Below, in pieces: positions 32,169-40,934 of a stretch of 64,000 nucleotides of DNA. How positions within the stretch are numbered: position 1 is the first letter of the stretch; the number at the start of each line of letters is the position of its first letter. This stretch comes from Mesorhizobium carmichaelinearum (GTDB lineage Bacteria > Pseudomonadota > Alphaproteobacteria > Rhizobiales > Rhizobiaceae): contig NZ_FZQR01000014.1 in NCBI RefSeq assembly GCF_900199455.1, forward strand, positions 83,219 to 147,218, in the 5' to 3' direction. Below the pieces are notes generated by a model. The model searched no databases, was not told the origin of the DNA, and saw only the letters and a program-made list of their open reading frames with translations. Both the position numbers and the translations under genes were made by a program.

Positions 32169-33001
32169 AAATCACCCTTATCCTCGCCTCCTATGACAGC
32201 GGCCACTACCACGGCGGCATGGGCCAGGGCCCGGATGCGCTGATATCAGGCGGTCTCGTCGATGCCCTGACCATGGCCGGCCACGACGTCGCGGTCGAGG
32301 ATATCGGCAGGGTCGGTGCCGAGCAGGAGCGCGAGATCGCCACCGGTTTTGCCGTCTGCAACGCGGTCTCCGGCGAGGTCCGCATTGCCATCGACCGGGG
32401 ACGGTTCCCCATCGTGCTGGCCGGAAACTGCCTGACATCAGCCGGCGCGGTCGCCGGCGAGGGCGCCGATGCGATCATCTGGGCCGATCAGCACGGCGAC
32501 CTCAACACGCCCGAGACCTCCGTATACGGTTTTCTCGACGGCATGGCGCTGGCGACCGTGCTTGGCCTGTGTTGGCGCCCGATGGCGTCAACCATTCCCG
32601 GCTTCAAGCCGATCGATCCGTCACGCTGCGTGCTCGTCAACGCCCGTGATCTCGATCCGGCTGAGGAACAGCTTCTCCAGACATTGCCGGTGATCCGCAC
32701 CGAATGTGCTGGCGTGGCGCAAGCGACGCAACAGCTGCAGGCCGCAGGCGCCGAAAGCGTGCACATGCACCTCGATCTCGACGTGCACGACCCCAAAGAG
32801 CTGCAGGCCAACCGCTACATCACATCAGGCGGGCCGAACCCGGAACAGTTGCGCGCCGCGGCCTGCGCCATGGCGCTGGCGGTGCCGGTCGTCGGCATCA
32901 CCGTTTCCGCCTACGATCCGGCTTTCGACGCCCAGGCCGATGTGCCGCCGATGGTCGGCCAGCTGCTCAACGATCTCATCGCCACGATAGAGGGCCGCTA
33001 A
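32165..33001 (+). CDS. Arginase-superfamily protein in the his operon
   Basis: A 278-residue ureohydrolase-fold protein. Two of the three metal motifs are present: DQHGD (residues 108-112) and DLDVHDP (204-210). The first motif, normally GGDH, reads AGNC with Cys at residue 89 in place of the metal-binding His. Arginase-family members with Asn-Cys here form a recognisable branch of unclear function, so arginase or agmatinase activity should not be assumed. It overlaps hisA by four bases and hisF by one, and so is tightly coupled inside the histidine operon. Confidence 0.85.
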   Translation: MKITLILASYDSGHYHGGMGQGPDALISGGLVDALTMAGHDVAVEDIGRVGAEQEREIATGFAVCNAVSGEVRIAIDRGRFPIVLAGNCLTSAGAVAGEGADAIIWADQHGDLNTPETSVYGFLDGMALATVLGLCWRPMASTIPGFKPIDPSRCVLVNARDLDPAEEQLLQTLPVIRTECAGVAQATQQLQAAGAESVHMHLDLDVHDPKELQANRYITSGGPNPEQLRAAACAMALAVPVVGITVSAYDPAFDAQADVPPMVGQLLNDLIATIEGR

Positions 33002-33792
33002 TGCTGAAAGCCCGCGTCATCCCGTGTCTCGACGTCAAGGACGGCCGTGTCGTCAAGGGCGTCAACTTCGTCGATCTCATCGACGCCGGCGACCCGGTCG
33101 AAGCGGCCAAGGCCTATGACGCCGCCGGTGCTGACGAACTCTGCTTTCTCGACATCACCGCATCGTCCGACAACCGTGAAACCATCTTCGATGTCATCGC
33201 CCGCACGGCCGAACAATGCTTCATGCCGCTGACCGTCGGTGGCGGCGTGCGCCAGGTCGCCGACATCAGGAAGCTGCTTCTGGCCGGCGCCGACAAGGTG
33301 TCGATCAACACGGCGGCGGTGAAGAACCCGGATTTCGTCGCCGAGGCGGCCGACAAGTTCGGCAATCAATGCATCGTCGTCGCCATCGACGCCAAGAAGG
33401 TCTCCGGCGCCGGCGAGGCCGACCGCTGGGAGATATTCACCCATGGCGGGCGCGAGAAGACCGGCATCGACGCGGTCGAATTCGCCCGCAAAATGGTCGA
33501 TCGCGGCGCGGGCGAGATCCTGCTGACCTCGATGGACCGCGACGGCACCAAGGCCGGCTACGACATCGCGCTGACGCGCGCGATCGCCGATGCGGTACGC
33601 GCCCCGGTCATCGCGTCGGGCGGCGTCGGCACGCTGGATCACCTGGTCGAAGGCATTCGCGATGGCCATGCCGGCGCCGTGCTGGCGGCCTCGATCTTCC
33701 ATTTCGGCACCTACACCATAGCGCAGGCCAAGGCGCATATGGCTGAGGCTGGCCTGCCGATGCGGCTGGACTCGTCTGTCGATCGGCCCTAG
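33001..33792 (+). CDS. hisF: Imidazole glycerol phosphate synthase, cyclase subunit HisF
   Basis: A 263-residue (beta/alpha)8 cyclase. RVIPCLDVKDGRVVKGVNF carries the catalytic Asp of strand 1, LLTSMDRDGTKAGYD the catalytic Asp of strand 5, and IASGGVGTLDHL plus LAASIFHFG bind the two substrate phosphates. The start ATG overlaps the stop of the arginase-like gene by one base (TAATG). An in-frame upstream extension exists but reads as arginase shadow. Confidence 0.98.
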   Translation: MLKARVIPCLDVKDGRVVKGVNFVDLIDAGDPVEAAKAYDAAGADELCFLDITASSDNRETIFDVIARTAEQCFMPLTVGGGVRQVADIRKLLLAGADKVSINTAAVKNPDFVAEAADKFGNQCIVVAIDAKKVSGAGEADRWEIFTHGGREKTGIDAVEFARKMVDRGAGEILLTSMDRDGTKAGYDIALTRAIADAVRAPVIASGGVGTLDHLVEGIRDGHAGAVLAASIFHFGTYTIAQAKAHMAEAGLPMRLDSSVDRP

Positions 33793-33827
33793 AGGCTTTC
33801 CGGCTAAGAAAAAGGCTCTCAGGCGCC

Positions 33828-34151
33828 ATGGCTGAATTTTCGCTGTCCGATCTGGAAAAAATCGTCCATGAGCGCGCTCATTCCGGCGATCCGGACTCTT
33901 GGACAGCGAAACTGTTCGCGCGCGGCATCGACAAGGCGGCCCAGAAGCTTGGCGAGGAGGCAGTCGAAACCGTGATTGCGGCCGTCAAGGGCGACAGACA
34001 GGGCCTCGTTTCCGAAAGTGCCGATCTTATATATCATTGGCTTGTCGTTCTCGGCCTCTCGGGTGTTCCGTTGAGCGACGTGCTCAAGGAGCTCGAAGGC
34101 CGCACCGGGCGTTCGGGCATCGCCGAGAAGGCGTCACGGCCCAAGGGCTGA
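33828..34151 (+). CDS. hisE: Phosphoribosyl-ATP diphosphatase HisE
   Basis: A 107-residue MazG-like all-alpha pyrophosphatase for the second step of histidine synthesis. KLGEEAVETVIAA carries the Glu-rich metal site, with the later SADLIYHWLVVL. It is the separate HisE form, not fused to HisI. It lies 35 bases after hisF and 24 bases before coaA. Confidence 0.96.
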   Translation: MAEFSLSDLEKIVHERAHSGDPDSWTAKLFARGIDKAAQKLGEEAVETVIAAVKGDRQGLVSESADLIYHWLVVLGLSGVPLSDVLKELEGRTGRSGIAEKASRPKG

Positions 34152-34175
34152 CCGCGAGGGAGGGCAGGTATCTCG

Positions 34176-35135
34176 ATGGATCAGCTCGCGCCAACCGAGA
34201 AATATTCCCCCTTTCGTTTCTTCTCCGCCGAGCAATGGTCGCGATTCCGCGCCGACACGCCGCTGACACTGAGCGAGGACGAGTTCCGCCGCCTGCGTTC
34301 GCTCAACGATCCGGTCGACCTCGAGGAGGTCAAGCGCATCTATCTGTCGCTGTCGCGGCTGCTGTCCGCCCATGTCGAGGCGAGCCAGCTTCTGTTTCGG
34401 CAGCGCCAGGCCTTCTTCAACGCCGTCGATATCGTCAAGACGCCGTTCATCATCGGCATTGCCGGCTCCGTCGCGGTCGGCAAATCGACCACCGCACGCG
34501 TGCTGAAGGAGCTTCTGGCGCGCTGGCCGTCGAGCCCCAAGGTCGATCTCATCACCACTGACGGTTTTCTGCTGCCCAATGAGGTTCTGCGCCGCGAAAA
34601 CCTGATGGAACGCAAGGGTTTTCCCGACAGCTATGATGTCGGGGCGCTGCTGCGCTTCCTTTCGGGCATCAAGTCGGCGCTGCCCGATGTCCGCGCGCCG
34701 GTCTATTCGCACCTTACCTATGACGTCATTCCCGGCGAGTTCGTCACCATCGACCGGCCCGACATCCTGATCTTCGAAGGCATCAATGTCCTGCAGCCGG
34801 GCAAGCTGCCGCAGGACGGTAAGATCGTGCCCTTCCTGTCCGACTTTTTCGACTTCGCCATCTATATCGATGCCGACGAGAAGCTGATCCACGAATGGTA
34901 CATCTCGCGCTTCATGCGGCTGCGCGAGACCGCCTTCCGCAATCCAGACTCGTTCTTCCACCGCTACTCGCAGCTCTCGGAGGAAGCGGCGCGCGCCATC
35001 GCCGAAGGCCTGTGGACCAACATCAATCTGAAGAATTTGCGCGAAAACATCCTGCCGACGCGCGCCCGCGCCGATCTCATTCTGCGAAAGGGCGCCGACC
35101 ACCTGATCGAGGAAGTGGCGCTGCGCAAGCTCTAG
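34176..35135 (+). CDS. coaA: Type I pantothenate kinase CoaA
   Basis: A 319-residue P-loop kinase that phosphorylates pantothenate, the committing step of coenzyme A synthesis. Walker A GSVAVGKST is at about residues 99-107; TTDGFLLPN and RKGFPDSYD follow, and FIYID-type strand and EWYISRF downstream match the prokaryotic type I family, which is feedback-inhibited by CoA. Last gene of the his transcription unit, followed by a hairpin against degP. Confidence 0.97.
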   Translation: MDQLAPTEKYSPFRFFSAEQWSRFRADTPLTLSEDEFRRLRSLNDPVDLEEVKRIYLSLSRLLSAHVEASQLLFRQRQAFFNAVDIVKTPFIIGIAGSVAVGKSTTARVLKELLARWPSSPKVDLITTDGFLLPNEVLRRENLMERKGFPDSYDVGALLRFLSGIKSALPDVRAPVYSHLTYDVIPGEFVTIDRPDILIFEGINVLQPGKLPQDGKIVPFLSDFFDFAIYIDADEKLIHEWYISRFMRLRETAFRNPDSFFHRYSQLSEEAARAIAEGLWTNINLKNLRENILPTRARADLILRKGADHLIEEVALRKL

Positions 35136-35146
35136 ATGGCACTGAG

Positions 35147-35174
35147 TGGCGGGCTCGTAGCGACGAGCCTGCCA
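35147..35174. terminator. Hairpin between convergent coaA and degP
   Basis: TGGCGGGCTCGT (35147-35158) and ACGAGCCTGCCA (35163-35174) pair at 11 of 12 positions around a four-base loop. It is placed between two converging genes and could serve both, although no T-tract follows on either strand. Confidence 0.5.
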
Positions 35175-35196
35175 CCGTCAAATCCGGCACAGCGCC

Positions 35197-36738
35197 TCAG
35201 CCATTGGCGAACGGCACGGCGACATAGATCTGGCCGCCGTCGCGTTCAACCAGCAGCAGCACCGACTTGCGGCCCGACTTGCTGGCCTGCGCGATCGCTT
35301 GCGTGACCTGCTTGGCGCTCTTCACCGGAGCCTGGTTGACGGCAACGATGATATCGCCGGGCTGGATGCCGGCAGCGGCGGCCGCCTTGTCTGGATTGAC
35401 GCGCGCAACCACCGCGCCATGCTCATTGTCGGCGAGGTTCATCTGCTGGCGAATGTCTGATGTGAGGTCCATCAGGCCAAGGCCGATCGCCGGCGCGTGC
35501 GAGCCCTGTTCGGCGCTCGGCGTATCGGAATCATCCGTCGACGCCGTCTTCACATCGTCGCTGTTTTGCCCGACATCGACGGAAATCTGCATGGCCTTGC
35601 CCTTGCGCCAGACATCGAGCGATTCCTTGGCGCCAGGGGCGACATCGGCGACGGCACGCGACAGATCCTTGGGGTCTTTCACGTCCTGCCCGGCAAAGCC
35701 GGTGATGACGTCGCCGGTTTCAACGCCGGCGCTGGCGGCGGGCGAACTGTCATTGACCTTGGAAACCAGCGCGCCGCCGGCATGATCGAGCCCGATGGCG
35801 CTTGCCACGTCAGGCGTCACCGGCTGGATCTCGACGCCGAGATAACCGTACTGGATCGAGCCGTCCTTCATCAGCTTGGCGACGACCTTCTGCGCCTGGT
35901 CCGACGGGATGGCGAAGCCGACGCCGACGCTGCCGCCATTGGGCGAATAGATCGCCGTGTTGATGCCGACGACATTGCCGTTCACATCCACTAGCGGGCC
36001 GCCGGAATTGCCATGGTTGATCGGCGCGTCGATCTGGATGAAATCGTCGAACGGCCCGCTATGCAGGTCGCGGCCGCGCGCCGAAACAATGCCGGCTGTC
36101 ACCGTGGTGCCGATGCCGAACGGATTGCCGATCGCCAGAACCTGGTCGCCGGTCATCAACTTGTCAGAGTCACCCCATTTGACCGTCGGCAAGGGCTTGT
36201 CGGCTTTGATCTTGAGCACGGCAAGATCGTTCTTGGCGTCGCGGCCGACAAGCTTGGCCGGAAGCTCGGTGCCGTCATCGAGCGTCACCTTGATCGAAGT
36301 GGCGCCGTCGACGACGTGATTGTTGGTGACGATGGTGCCGTCGGCACTGACGATGAAGCCGGAACCGAGCGCTTCGGCCCGTTGCGCCTGTTGCGGCGGT
36401 GTCCGCGGAGCGGGCATGCCCTGGTCACCGAAGAATTGACGGAAATACTGGTCGAACGGCGAGTTGCCGAGAGGCGTTCCGTCGTCGTCATTTCCCGGCT
36501 GCGCTTTCATCACGGTTGTGACCGTCACCACCGCCGGCTTGTCGGCCGCCACGATCGGCGCAAAGGAGCCGTTGGGGGCGGTGATACCGGCGACAGGGGT
36601 CTGGGTCGTCGCGACAATGTTGCTCACGCCTGTGTTGCCGGCACTTTGAGCAAATGAAACGACGAAGGGGGAGATGATGAGGGCGGCGCCCAGCAATGCG
36701 GCGACGCGATGTCTGCGAAGAATGTTTGGGGATGACAT
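35197..36738 (-). CDS. Periplasmic serine protease/chaperone, DegP/HtrA (Do) family
   Basis: A 513-residue HtrA-type protease with an N-terminal signal segment (about residues 11-31). The catalytic triad is His141 (NNHVV), Asp171 (NDLAVLK) and Ser245 (GNSGGPL). Two PDZ domains follow (about 295-390 and 415-505), separated by a Ser/Asp-rich linker. It degrades or refolds damaged envelope proteins. Several HtrA paralogues are usual in rhizobia, so a specific name (degP, degQ or mucD) is not assigned. Confidence 0.95.
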   Translation of the reverse strand: MSSPNILRRHRVAALLGAALIISPFVVSFAQSAGNTGVSNIVATTQTPVAGITAPNGSFAPIVAADKPAVVTVTTVMKAQPGNDDDGTPLGNSPFDQYFRQFFGDQGMPAPRTPPQQAQRAEALGSGFIVSADGTIVTNNHVVDGATSIKVTLDDGTELPAKLVGRDAKNDLAVLKIKADKPLPTVKWGDSDKLMTGDQVLAIGNPFGIGTTVTAGIVSARGRDLHSGPFDDFIQIDAPINHGNSGGPLVDVNGNVVGINTAIYSPNGGSVGVGFAIPSDQAQKVVAKLMKDGSIQYGYLGVEIQPVTPDVASAIGLDHAGGALVSKVNDSSPAASAGVETGDVITGFAGQDVKDPKDLSRAVADVAPGAKESLDVWRKGKAMQISVDVGQNSDDVKTASTDDSDTPSAEQGSHAPAIGLGLMDLTSDIRQQMNLADNEHGAVVARVNPDKAAAAAGIQPGDIIVAVNQAPVKSAKQVTQAIAQASKSGRKSVLLLVERDGGQIYVAVPFANG

Positions 36739-36992
36739 GGTCGTTGTCCGTGCGAGACATTGGGTTCGGCGCCGTGGCCTGTCTGGGAGCGGCCCATTCG
36801 GCGTACCGGCCGTCGCGGCCGCCTGTCTCGCTTCATGCGGCGGCCGTTCAGGTCGATGAAACCGGAATCTAGGACGCGGATGCGGGCAAATTAGGTTTTT
36901 TCGATTATATTACAAAGATTTAATTCTTTTTGAGCGGATGAGCGTCCCACATTCGCGTGACCGCCTCCGGCAGCGAGAAGGCCTCGCGAAGC

Positions 36993-37730
36993 TCAGATGC
37001 TGCCGGTCTGGTCGATGTAAGCCTTTGCAATCTCACGCATACGCTTGCCGTCGAAACTCGGTCCGTGGCCGCCATGGCCGATGCGGATCGGTAGGTCGAG
37101 CAGGCGCTGCATGGTGCTGACATAGGCAGCACGGTCGGAATCCGGCAGCGAGTCGATCAGCGTGTCGTCGTAGATCGCGTCGCCGCTGAAAAACAGCCCG
37201 TCGGCCTCGTCGAACAGTGCGATCGAATCCGGCGAATGCCCGGGCAGGTGCAGGACGCGGAATTGCCGGTCGCCGAGATCGACCACGTCGCCCTCGTCCA
37301 ACGTCCGCGTCAGCGGCGCCGAGGGGATCTTGTAATCAGCGGCCTTCCAGCCCGGCGCCGGCAGTTTCGAAACGGCACCTTCGAGATCGTGGAACATGTA
37401 GGCATAGGTCGCCGCCTCATCCATGCTTTCGAATTGCGCCGCACTCATCTTCGGCCCCGCCCGCCACGGAAACTCGTGCAGCGAGCCGACATGGTCGAGA
37501 TGGATGTGCGTGGCGACAACCAGCAGCGGCTTGCCCTGTGTCGTTTCGACCTCAGGCGCCAGCGGACAAATGCCCATGCCGGTGTCGACCAGGAGGTCGG
37601 CGTCGCGGCCGCGCAGATGCCAGATGTTGGCGCGCACATAGTCATGCACGAACGGCTCGGTCAGCATCGTCGTCCTGTCGTCGACGATGCTCTTGCTGAA
37701 CCATCCCGGCATCAGGTGTGAGCCTGACAT
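36993..37730 (-). CDS. MBL-fold metallohydrolase
   Basis: A 245-residue metallo-beta-lactamase-fold hydrolase. ATHIHLDHVGS gives the HxHxDH metal motif, VLHLPGHSPDSIALF the third His, and FSGDAIYDD the bridging Asp; the last His lies in GHGGHGPSF. The substrate is unknown; the group includes glyoxalase II-like and lactonase-like enzymes. Its ATG overlaps the stop of the phosphofructokinase gene by one base (TAATG), so the two are translationally coupled. Confidence 0.88.
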   Translation of the reverse strand: MSGSHLMPGWFSKSIVDDRTTMLTEPFVHDYVRANIWHLRGRDADLLVDTGMGICPLAPEVETTQGKPLLVVATHIHLDHVGSLHEFPWRAGPKMSAAQFESMDEAATYAYMFHDLEGAVSKLPAPGWKAADYKIPSAPLTRTLDEGDVVDLGDRQFRVLHLPGHSPDSIALFDEADGLFFSGDAIYDDTLIDSLPDSDRAAYVSTMQRLLDLPIRIGHGGHGPSFDGKRMREIAKAYIDQTGSI

Positions 37731-38896
37731 TAGACGAACGGCTTCCCGACCTTGTACTTTTCCGGCACCAGCCGCTTGAGATAGGCCATGCCGGCCTCGG
37801 ACAGCTGGTTGACGTCGGGCTTCATGAAATTATCTGGCATGTGGCGGGTCTTGCCGGCGACATTCTTCAGCGGCACCTTCTTCAGCACGGTTTTCGTGCC
37901 GTCATATTGCAGCGCCACCGAGCCGCCGCCCTGTTCGGCGACGGAGACGGCGAAGGCGCCAGCATCGAACGCCTCCTGCGCATCGACGGAGCTGATGGCG
38001 CCGACATAGCCGCGCGGCATGTAGCCGAGCGCATCGACGCGGGCGCGCTTGCCCGGCAGGCCTTCGGCCAATGCGCGCTCAAGGGCTGCCGGCAGGTCGC
38101 TGCCCGACAGCTTGACGTTGCCATGCGCGTCGCGCTCGAGCTTCTCCGGCGGCACCAGGCTTTCGACCAGCGCCTTGCCGTCGGCGGTGCTGACGCCTTC
38201 CGACACGGCGACGATGCAGCGCTTGTGGCGGTCGAGCGTAGCGCGCACGTCGTCGATGAAGCCGGCGGCGGAGAACGGCCGCTCCGGCACGTAGACAAGA
38301 TGCGGGCCGCTGTCGGGGTCAAGCTGCCAGGCGGCGGCCGCCGCGGTGAGGAAGCCGGCATGCCGGCCCATGACGATGCCGACATAGATGCCGGGCAGGG
38401 CACGGAAATCGAGATCGACGGACAGGAAGGCGCCGGCGACGAACTCGGCCGCGGAAATGAAGCCCGGCGTGTGGTCGTTTTCCTCAAGATCATTGTCGAT
38501 CGTCTTCGGCGCATGGACGAAAGCGATGGAGCCGCCGGCGGCGTCGGTCAGGATCTGCTGCGTGCCCGACGTGTCGTTGCCGCCGATATAGATGAAGGCA
38601 TCGGCGCCGGCCTTCTTCAGGCCGTTGAGGATGACGTCGCAATAGGCGGCATCCGGCTTGTCACGCGTCGAGCCGAGTGCCGCGCTCGGCGTTCCGGCAA
38701 TCAGCCGCAGCCGGTCCTCGGGGATGGCGGAAAGGTCGACATAATTGCCGTCACGAATGCCGCGCACGCCATGGATCGAGCCTAGCACCTTGGCGCCAGG
38801 ATGCCGCTTGCGGATCTCCAGCGTGGCGCCGACCACGGTCTGGTTGATGACGGCGGTCGGGCCGCCGCCCTGCGCGATAACAAAAGTTCCGGCCAT
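37730..38896 (-). CDS. Pyrophosphate-type 6-phosphofructokinase
   Basis: A 388-residue PfkA-superfamily enzyme. The N-terminal nucleotide/PPi site reads AQGGGPTAVIN, followed by IGGNDTSGT and APKTIDNDL. The Asn in GGND and the Lys in PKTIDND are characteristic of diphosphate-fructose-6-phosphate 1-phosphotransferases rather than ATP-PFKs, which have GDG and PGTIDND. Rhizobia mostly use Entner-Doudoroff and pentose phosphate routes, so this enzyme may act in gluconeogenic direction or on sedoheptulose 7-phosphate. It is coupled to the MBL-fold hydrolase gene. Confidence 0.9.
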   Translation of the reverse strand: MAGTFVIAQGGGPTAVINQTVVGATLEIRKRHPGAKVLGSIHGVRGIRDGNYVDLSAIPEDRLRLIAGTPSAALGSTRDKPDAAYCDVILNGLKKAGADAFIYIGGNDTSGTQQILTDAAGGSIAFVHAPKTIDNDLEENDHTPGFISAAEFVAGAFLSVDLDFRALPGIYVGIVMGRHAGFLTAAAAAWQLDPDSGPHLVYVPERPFSAAGFIDDVRATLDRHKRCIVAVSEGVSTADGKALVESLVPPEKLERDAHGNVKLSGSDLPAALERALAEGLPGKRARVDALGYMPRGYVGAISSVDAQEAFDAGAFAVSVAEQGGGSVALQYDGTKTVLKKVPLKNVAGKTRHMPDNFMKPDVNQLSEAGMAYLKRLVPEKYKVGKPFV

Positions 38897-38983
38897 TCCT
38901 GACGTCTCCCGAGGCGATGGTTTTCAAGGCACCTTGGCCTGTCTTGCCGCATCACGCAACGGGAGAAACAGAGGGATAAAGGA

Positions 38984-39787
38984 TCACATGACGACGACCG
39001 GGTTTTTCTTCGAAACGCGGCTGTAGAGGTCGATGATGTCCTGGTTGATCAGGCGCACGCAACCCGACGACATCGCCTGGCCGATGCTCCACCATTCGGG
39101 CGAGCCATGAATGCGGTAGCCGGTGTCCTTGCCGTCCTGGTAGATGTAGAGCGCGCGCGCGCCGAGCGGGTTGGTGAGGCCGCCGGGCTGGCCGCCCTGC
39201 CACTTCACCAGTTCGGGCTTGCGCTGGATCATCTCTGGCGGCGGCGTCCAGGTCGGCCATTCCCTGCCATACTGGATGTTGGCGCGGCCGGACCAGCGGA
39301 AGCCGTCCTTGCCGATGCCGACGCCGTAGCGGATGGCGTCGCCACCCGGCTGGACGAGATAGAGCATGCGCTCCTTGAGATGGACGACGATGGTGCCGGG
39401 CGCCTCGCCGGTGGTATCGACGACGATCTGGCGGCGGAATTCCGGCTTGACCTTCAGATACGGCACCTCAGGCACGTTGAAGCCGTTGTCGGTCAAAGCG
39501 GCATACATCACGTCGGCGCTGGTGATGTTCTTGTCGACGCTGATCGCCGGCCGCATCGGCGGCACGGAGCCGGTCACCGTGTTATCGAGTTGGAGCGCCG
39601 GCATACCGCCATCACCCGAGGTCGAACAGCCGGCGGCGCTGAGCAGTGCCAAAGCGCCGGCCCCGGACAGGATGGCGCGGCGGGAAAGATGATGATCGGT
39701 TTCGATTGCGTCGCCGTTTCGTGGCGGCGTCAGACCTTGCGGCAACTCACGCATATACCCAAACCCTACGCTGTCGGCGGGAAGCAC
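38984..39787 (-). CDS. Exported L,D-transpeptidase (YkuD)
   Basis: A 267-residue protein with a twin-Arg-containing signal ending in a lipobox-like LLSAAGCS (about residues 35-55). The C-terminal YkuD domain has the catalytic HGSPEWWSIGQAMSSGCVRL motif with the nucleophile Cys and upstream His. It would make 3-3 cross-links in peptidoglycan or attach outer-membrane proteins. The N-terminus could begin at an ATG 11 codons downstream. Rhizobia carry many paralogues. Confidence 0.93.
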   Translation of the reverse strand: MLPADSVGFGYMRELPQGLTPPRNGDAIETDHHLSRRAILSGAGALALLSAAGCSTSGDGGMPALQLDNTVTGSVPPMRPAISVDKNITSADVMYAALTDNGFNVPEVPYLKVKPEFRRQIVVDTTGEAPGTIVVHLKERMLYLVQPGGDAIRYGVGIGKDGFRWSGRANIQYGREWPTWTPPPEMIQRKPELVKWQGGQPGGLTNPLGARALYIYQDGKDTGYRIHGSPEWWSIGQAMSSGCVRLINQDIIDLYSRVSKKNPVVVM

Positions 39788-39992
39788 GGTCCGGCCGGAT
39801 AGCGGGCATTTTCATCATTCATGGTTGATAAAGCGTGAACGCCTTGCGCCGCCTGCATTTGCGCCTTGCCTCACGGCATCAGGCGTTCCAAATGACCTGC
39901 CAACGCTGCGCTCCTGCACAAAAAGACCTAGCTCGGGTCATAATCCCGGCACCGGCCTCTCCTACGCATCAGCCGATCAGCGAGGGGCTTGC

Positions 39993-40115
39993 ATGTGCAA
40001 GACGTTAAAAACCGACATCACGCTTTTTGCCGCTGCCATTGTCGCGGCCGCCTTGGTTCTCGGTGCCGATGTCAGTCTGGCCGATATCATGAGCACGCTG
40101 GGCGGCGCGAACTGA
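39993..40115 (+). CDS. Possible 40-residue secreted or membrane peptide
   Basis: A short open frame from an ATG with GAGGGG eight bases upstream. The peptide has a hydrophilic start (MCKTLKTD) followed by one hydrophobic helix rich in Ala (ITLFAAAIVAAALVLGADVSLA) and a short polar tail. That fits a signal peptide with little mature product or a single-helix membrane peptide. An in-frame upstream extension reads as low-quality coding. It could be chance. Confidence 0.35.
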   Translation: MCKTLKTDITLFAAAIVAAALVLGADVSLADIMSTLGGAN

Positions 40116-40148
40116 CGCCGACCGGCCGTTGGCGCAACTGATAGCGCG

Positions 40149-40191
40149 GCAATTCAGGAAAAAGTGCGCGGCGGTTTCCGTCCGAAATTGC
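40149..40191. repeat. Intergenic palindrome, gcaattc/gaaattgc family
   Basis: GCAATTCAGGAAAAAGTGC pairs with TTTCCGTCCGAAATTGC. Second copy of the family seen at 23424-23467 and 49274-49317; sits upstream of a LysE-type gene. Confidence 0.65.
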
Positions 40192-40270
40192 GTAAAAACT
40201 AAAATCACGCCCCTTTACATTCTCCCAGGGCTCAGGATTTATCCTTTTCCTTAACCCAAGGGAGACAGAC

Positions 40271-40894
40271 ATGTCCTTCGAAAACTGGGCCGCTTTCGCC
40301 GCCGCGTCGACCATCCTGCTCATCATTCCGGGGCCGACCATCCTGCTGGTCGTGTCCTATGCGCTTGGCCAGGGCTGGCGCACCGCCCTGCCGATGGCCG
40401 TTGGCGTGGCGCTCGGCGACTTCACCGCCATGACCTTGTCGATGCTCGGCATCGGCGCGCTTCTCGCCGCTTCGGCTGGTGTCTTCACCATCCTGAAGCT
40501 GATCGGCGCCGGCTATCTGATCTATCTCGGCGTCAAATTGTTCCGCGCCGGCGGCGCGCTGAAGGCCGAACCGCGCACTGATGTGGTGTCTTCCGCCAAG
40601 ATGATGGCGCATGCCTGGCTGGTCACCGCGCTCAATCCCAAAAGCATCACCTTCTTCGTCGCCTTCCTGCCGCAGTTCCTCGACCGGCATGCCGATTTCT
40701 GGACGCAGATGCTGATCTTCGAGACGACCTTCCTGGCGCTCGCCTTTGCCAATGCCTTCGGCTATGCGCTGATCGCGGCGCGCGCCCGCAATGTCGTGCG
40801 CAATCCCAAGGCGATCCGCATCTTCAACCGCACCGGCGGCACACTGCTGGTCGGCGCCGGCATCGCCACGGTGGCGATGCGCTCGGGCAATTAG
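40271..40894 (+). CDS. LysE/RhtB family exporter
   Basis: A 207-residue inner-membrane exporter with about six helices. IPGPTILLVVSYALGQGWRTAL is the N-terminal family signature, and TALNPKSITFFVAFLPQFLD the conserved NPK segment. A GGGAGA site precedes the ATG. It is a paralogue of the exporter at 13496-14131 but carries the canonical PGPT motif, where that one has PGMD. Substrate unknown (amino acid, homoserine lactone or similar). Confidence 0.9.
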   Translation: MSFENWAAFAAASTILLIIPGPTILLVVSYALGQGWRTALPMAVGVALGDFTAMTLSMLGIGALLAASAGVFTILKLIGAGYLIYLGVKLFRAGGALKAEPRTDVVSSAKMMAHAWLVTALNPKSITFFVAFLPQFLDRHADFWTQMLIFETTFLALAFANAFGYALIAARARNVVRNPKAIRIFNRTGGTLLVGAGIATVAMRSGN

Positions 40895-40934
40895 CCGGCC
40901 CGTCTTCCACCCGAAACCGGTTTCCGGTGGTGGT

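Noticed and set aside
32704..33000. Upstream extension of hisF in frame.
   Set aside because: It is out-of-frame arginase-like coding sequence; hisF starts at 33001 with the standard family N-terminus.
36739..36992. A small RNA or heat-shock promoter motif upstream of the HtrA-type gene.
   Set aside because: AT-rich patches are present around 36890-36930, but no convincing sigma-E or sigma-32 boxes or stable hairpin with T-run could be assigned.
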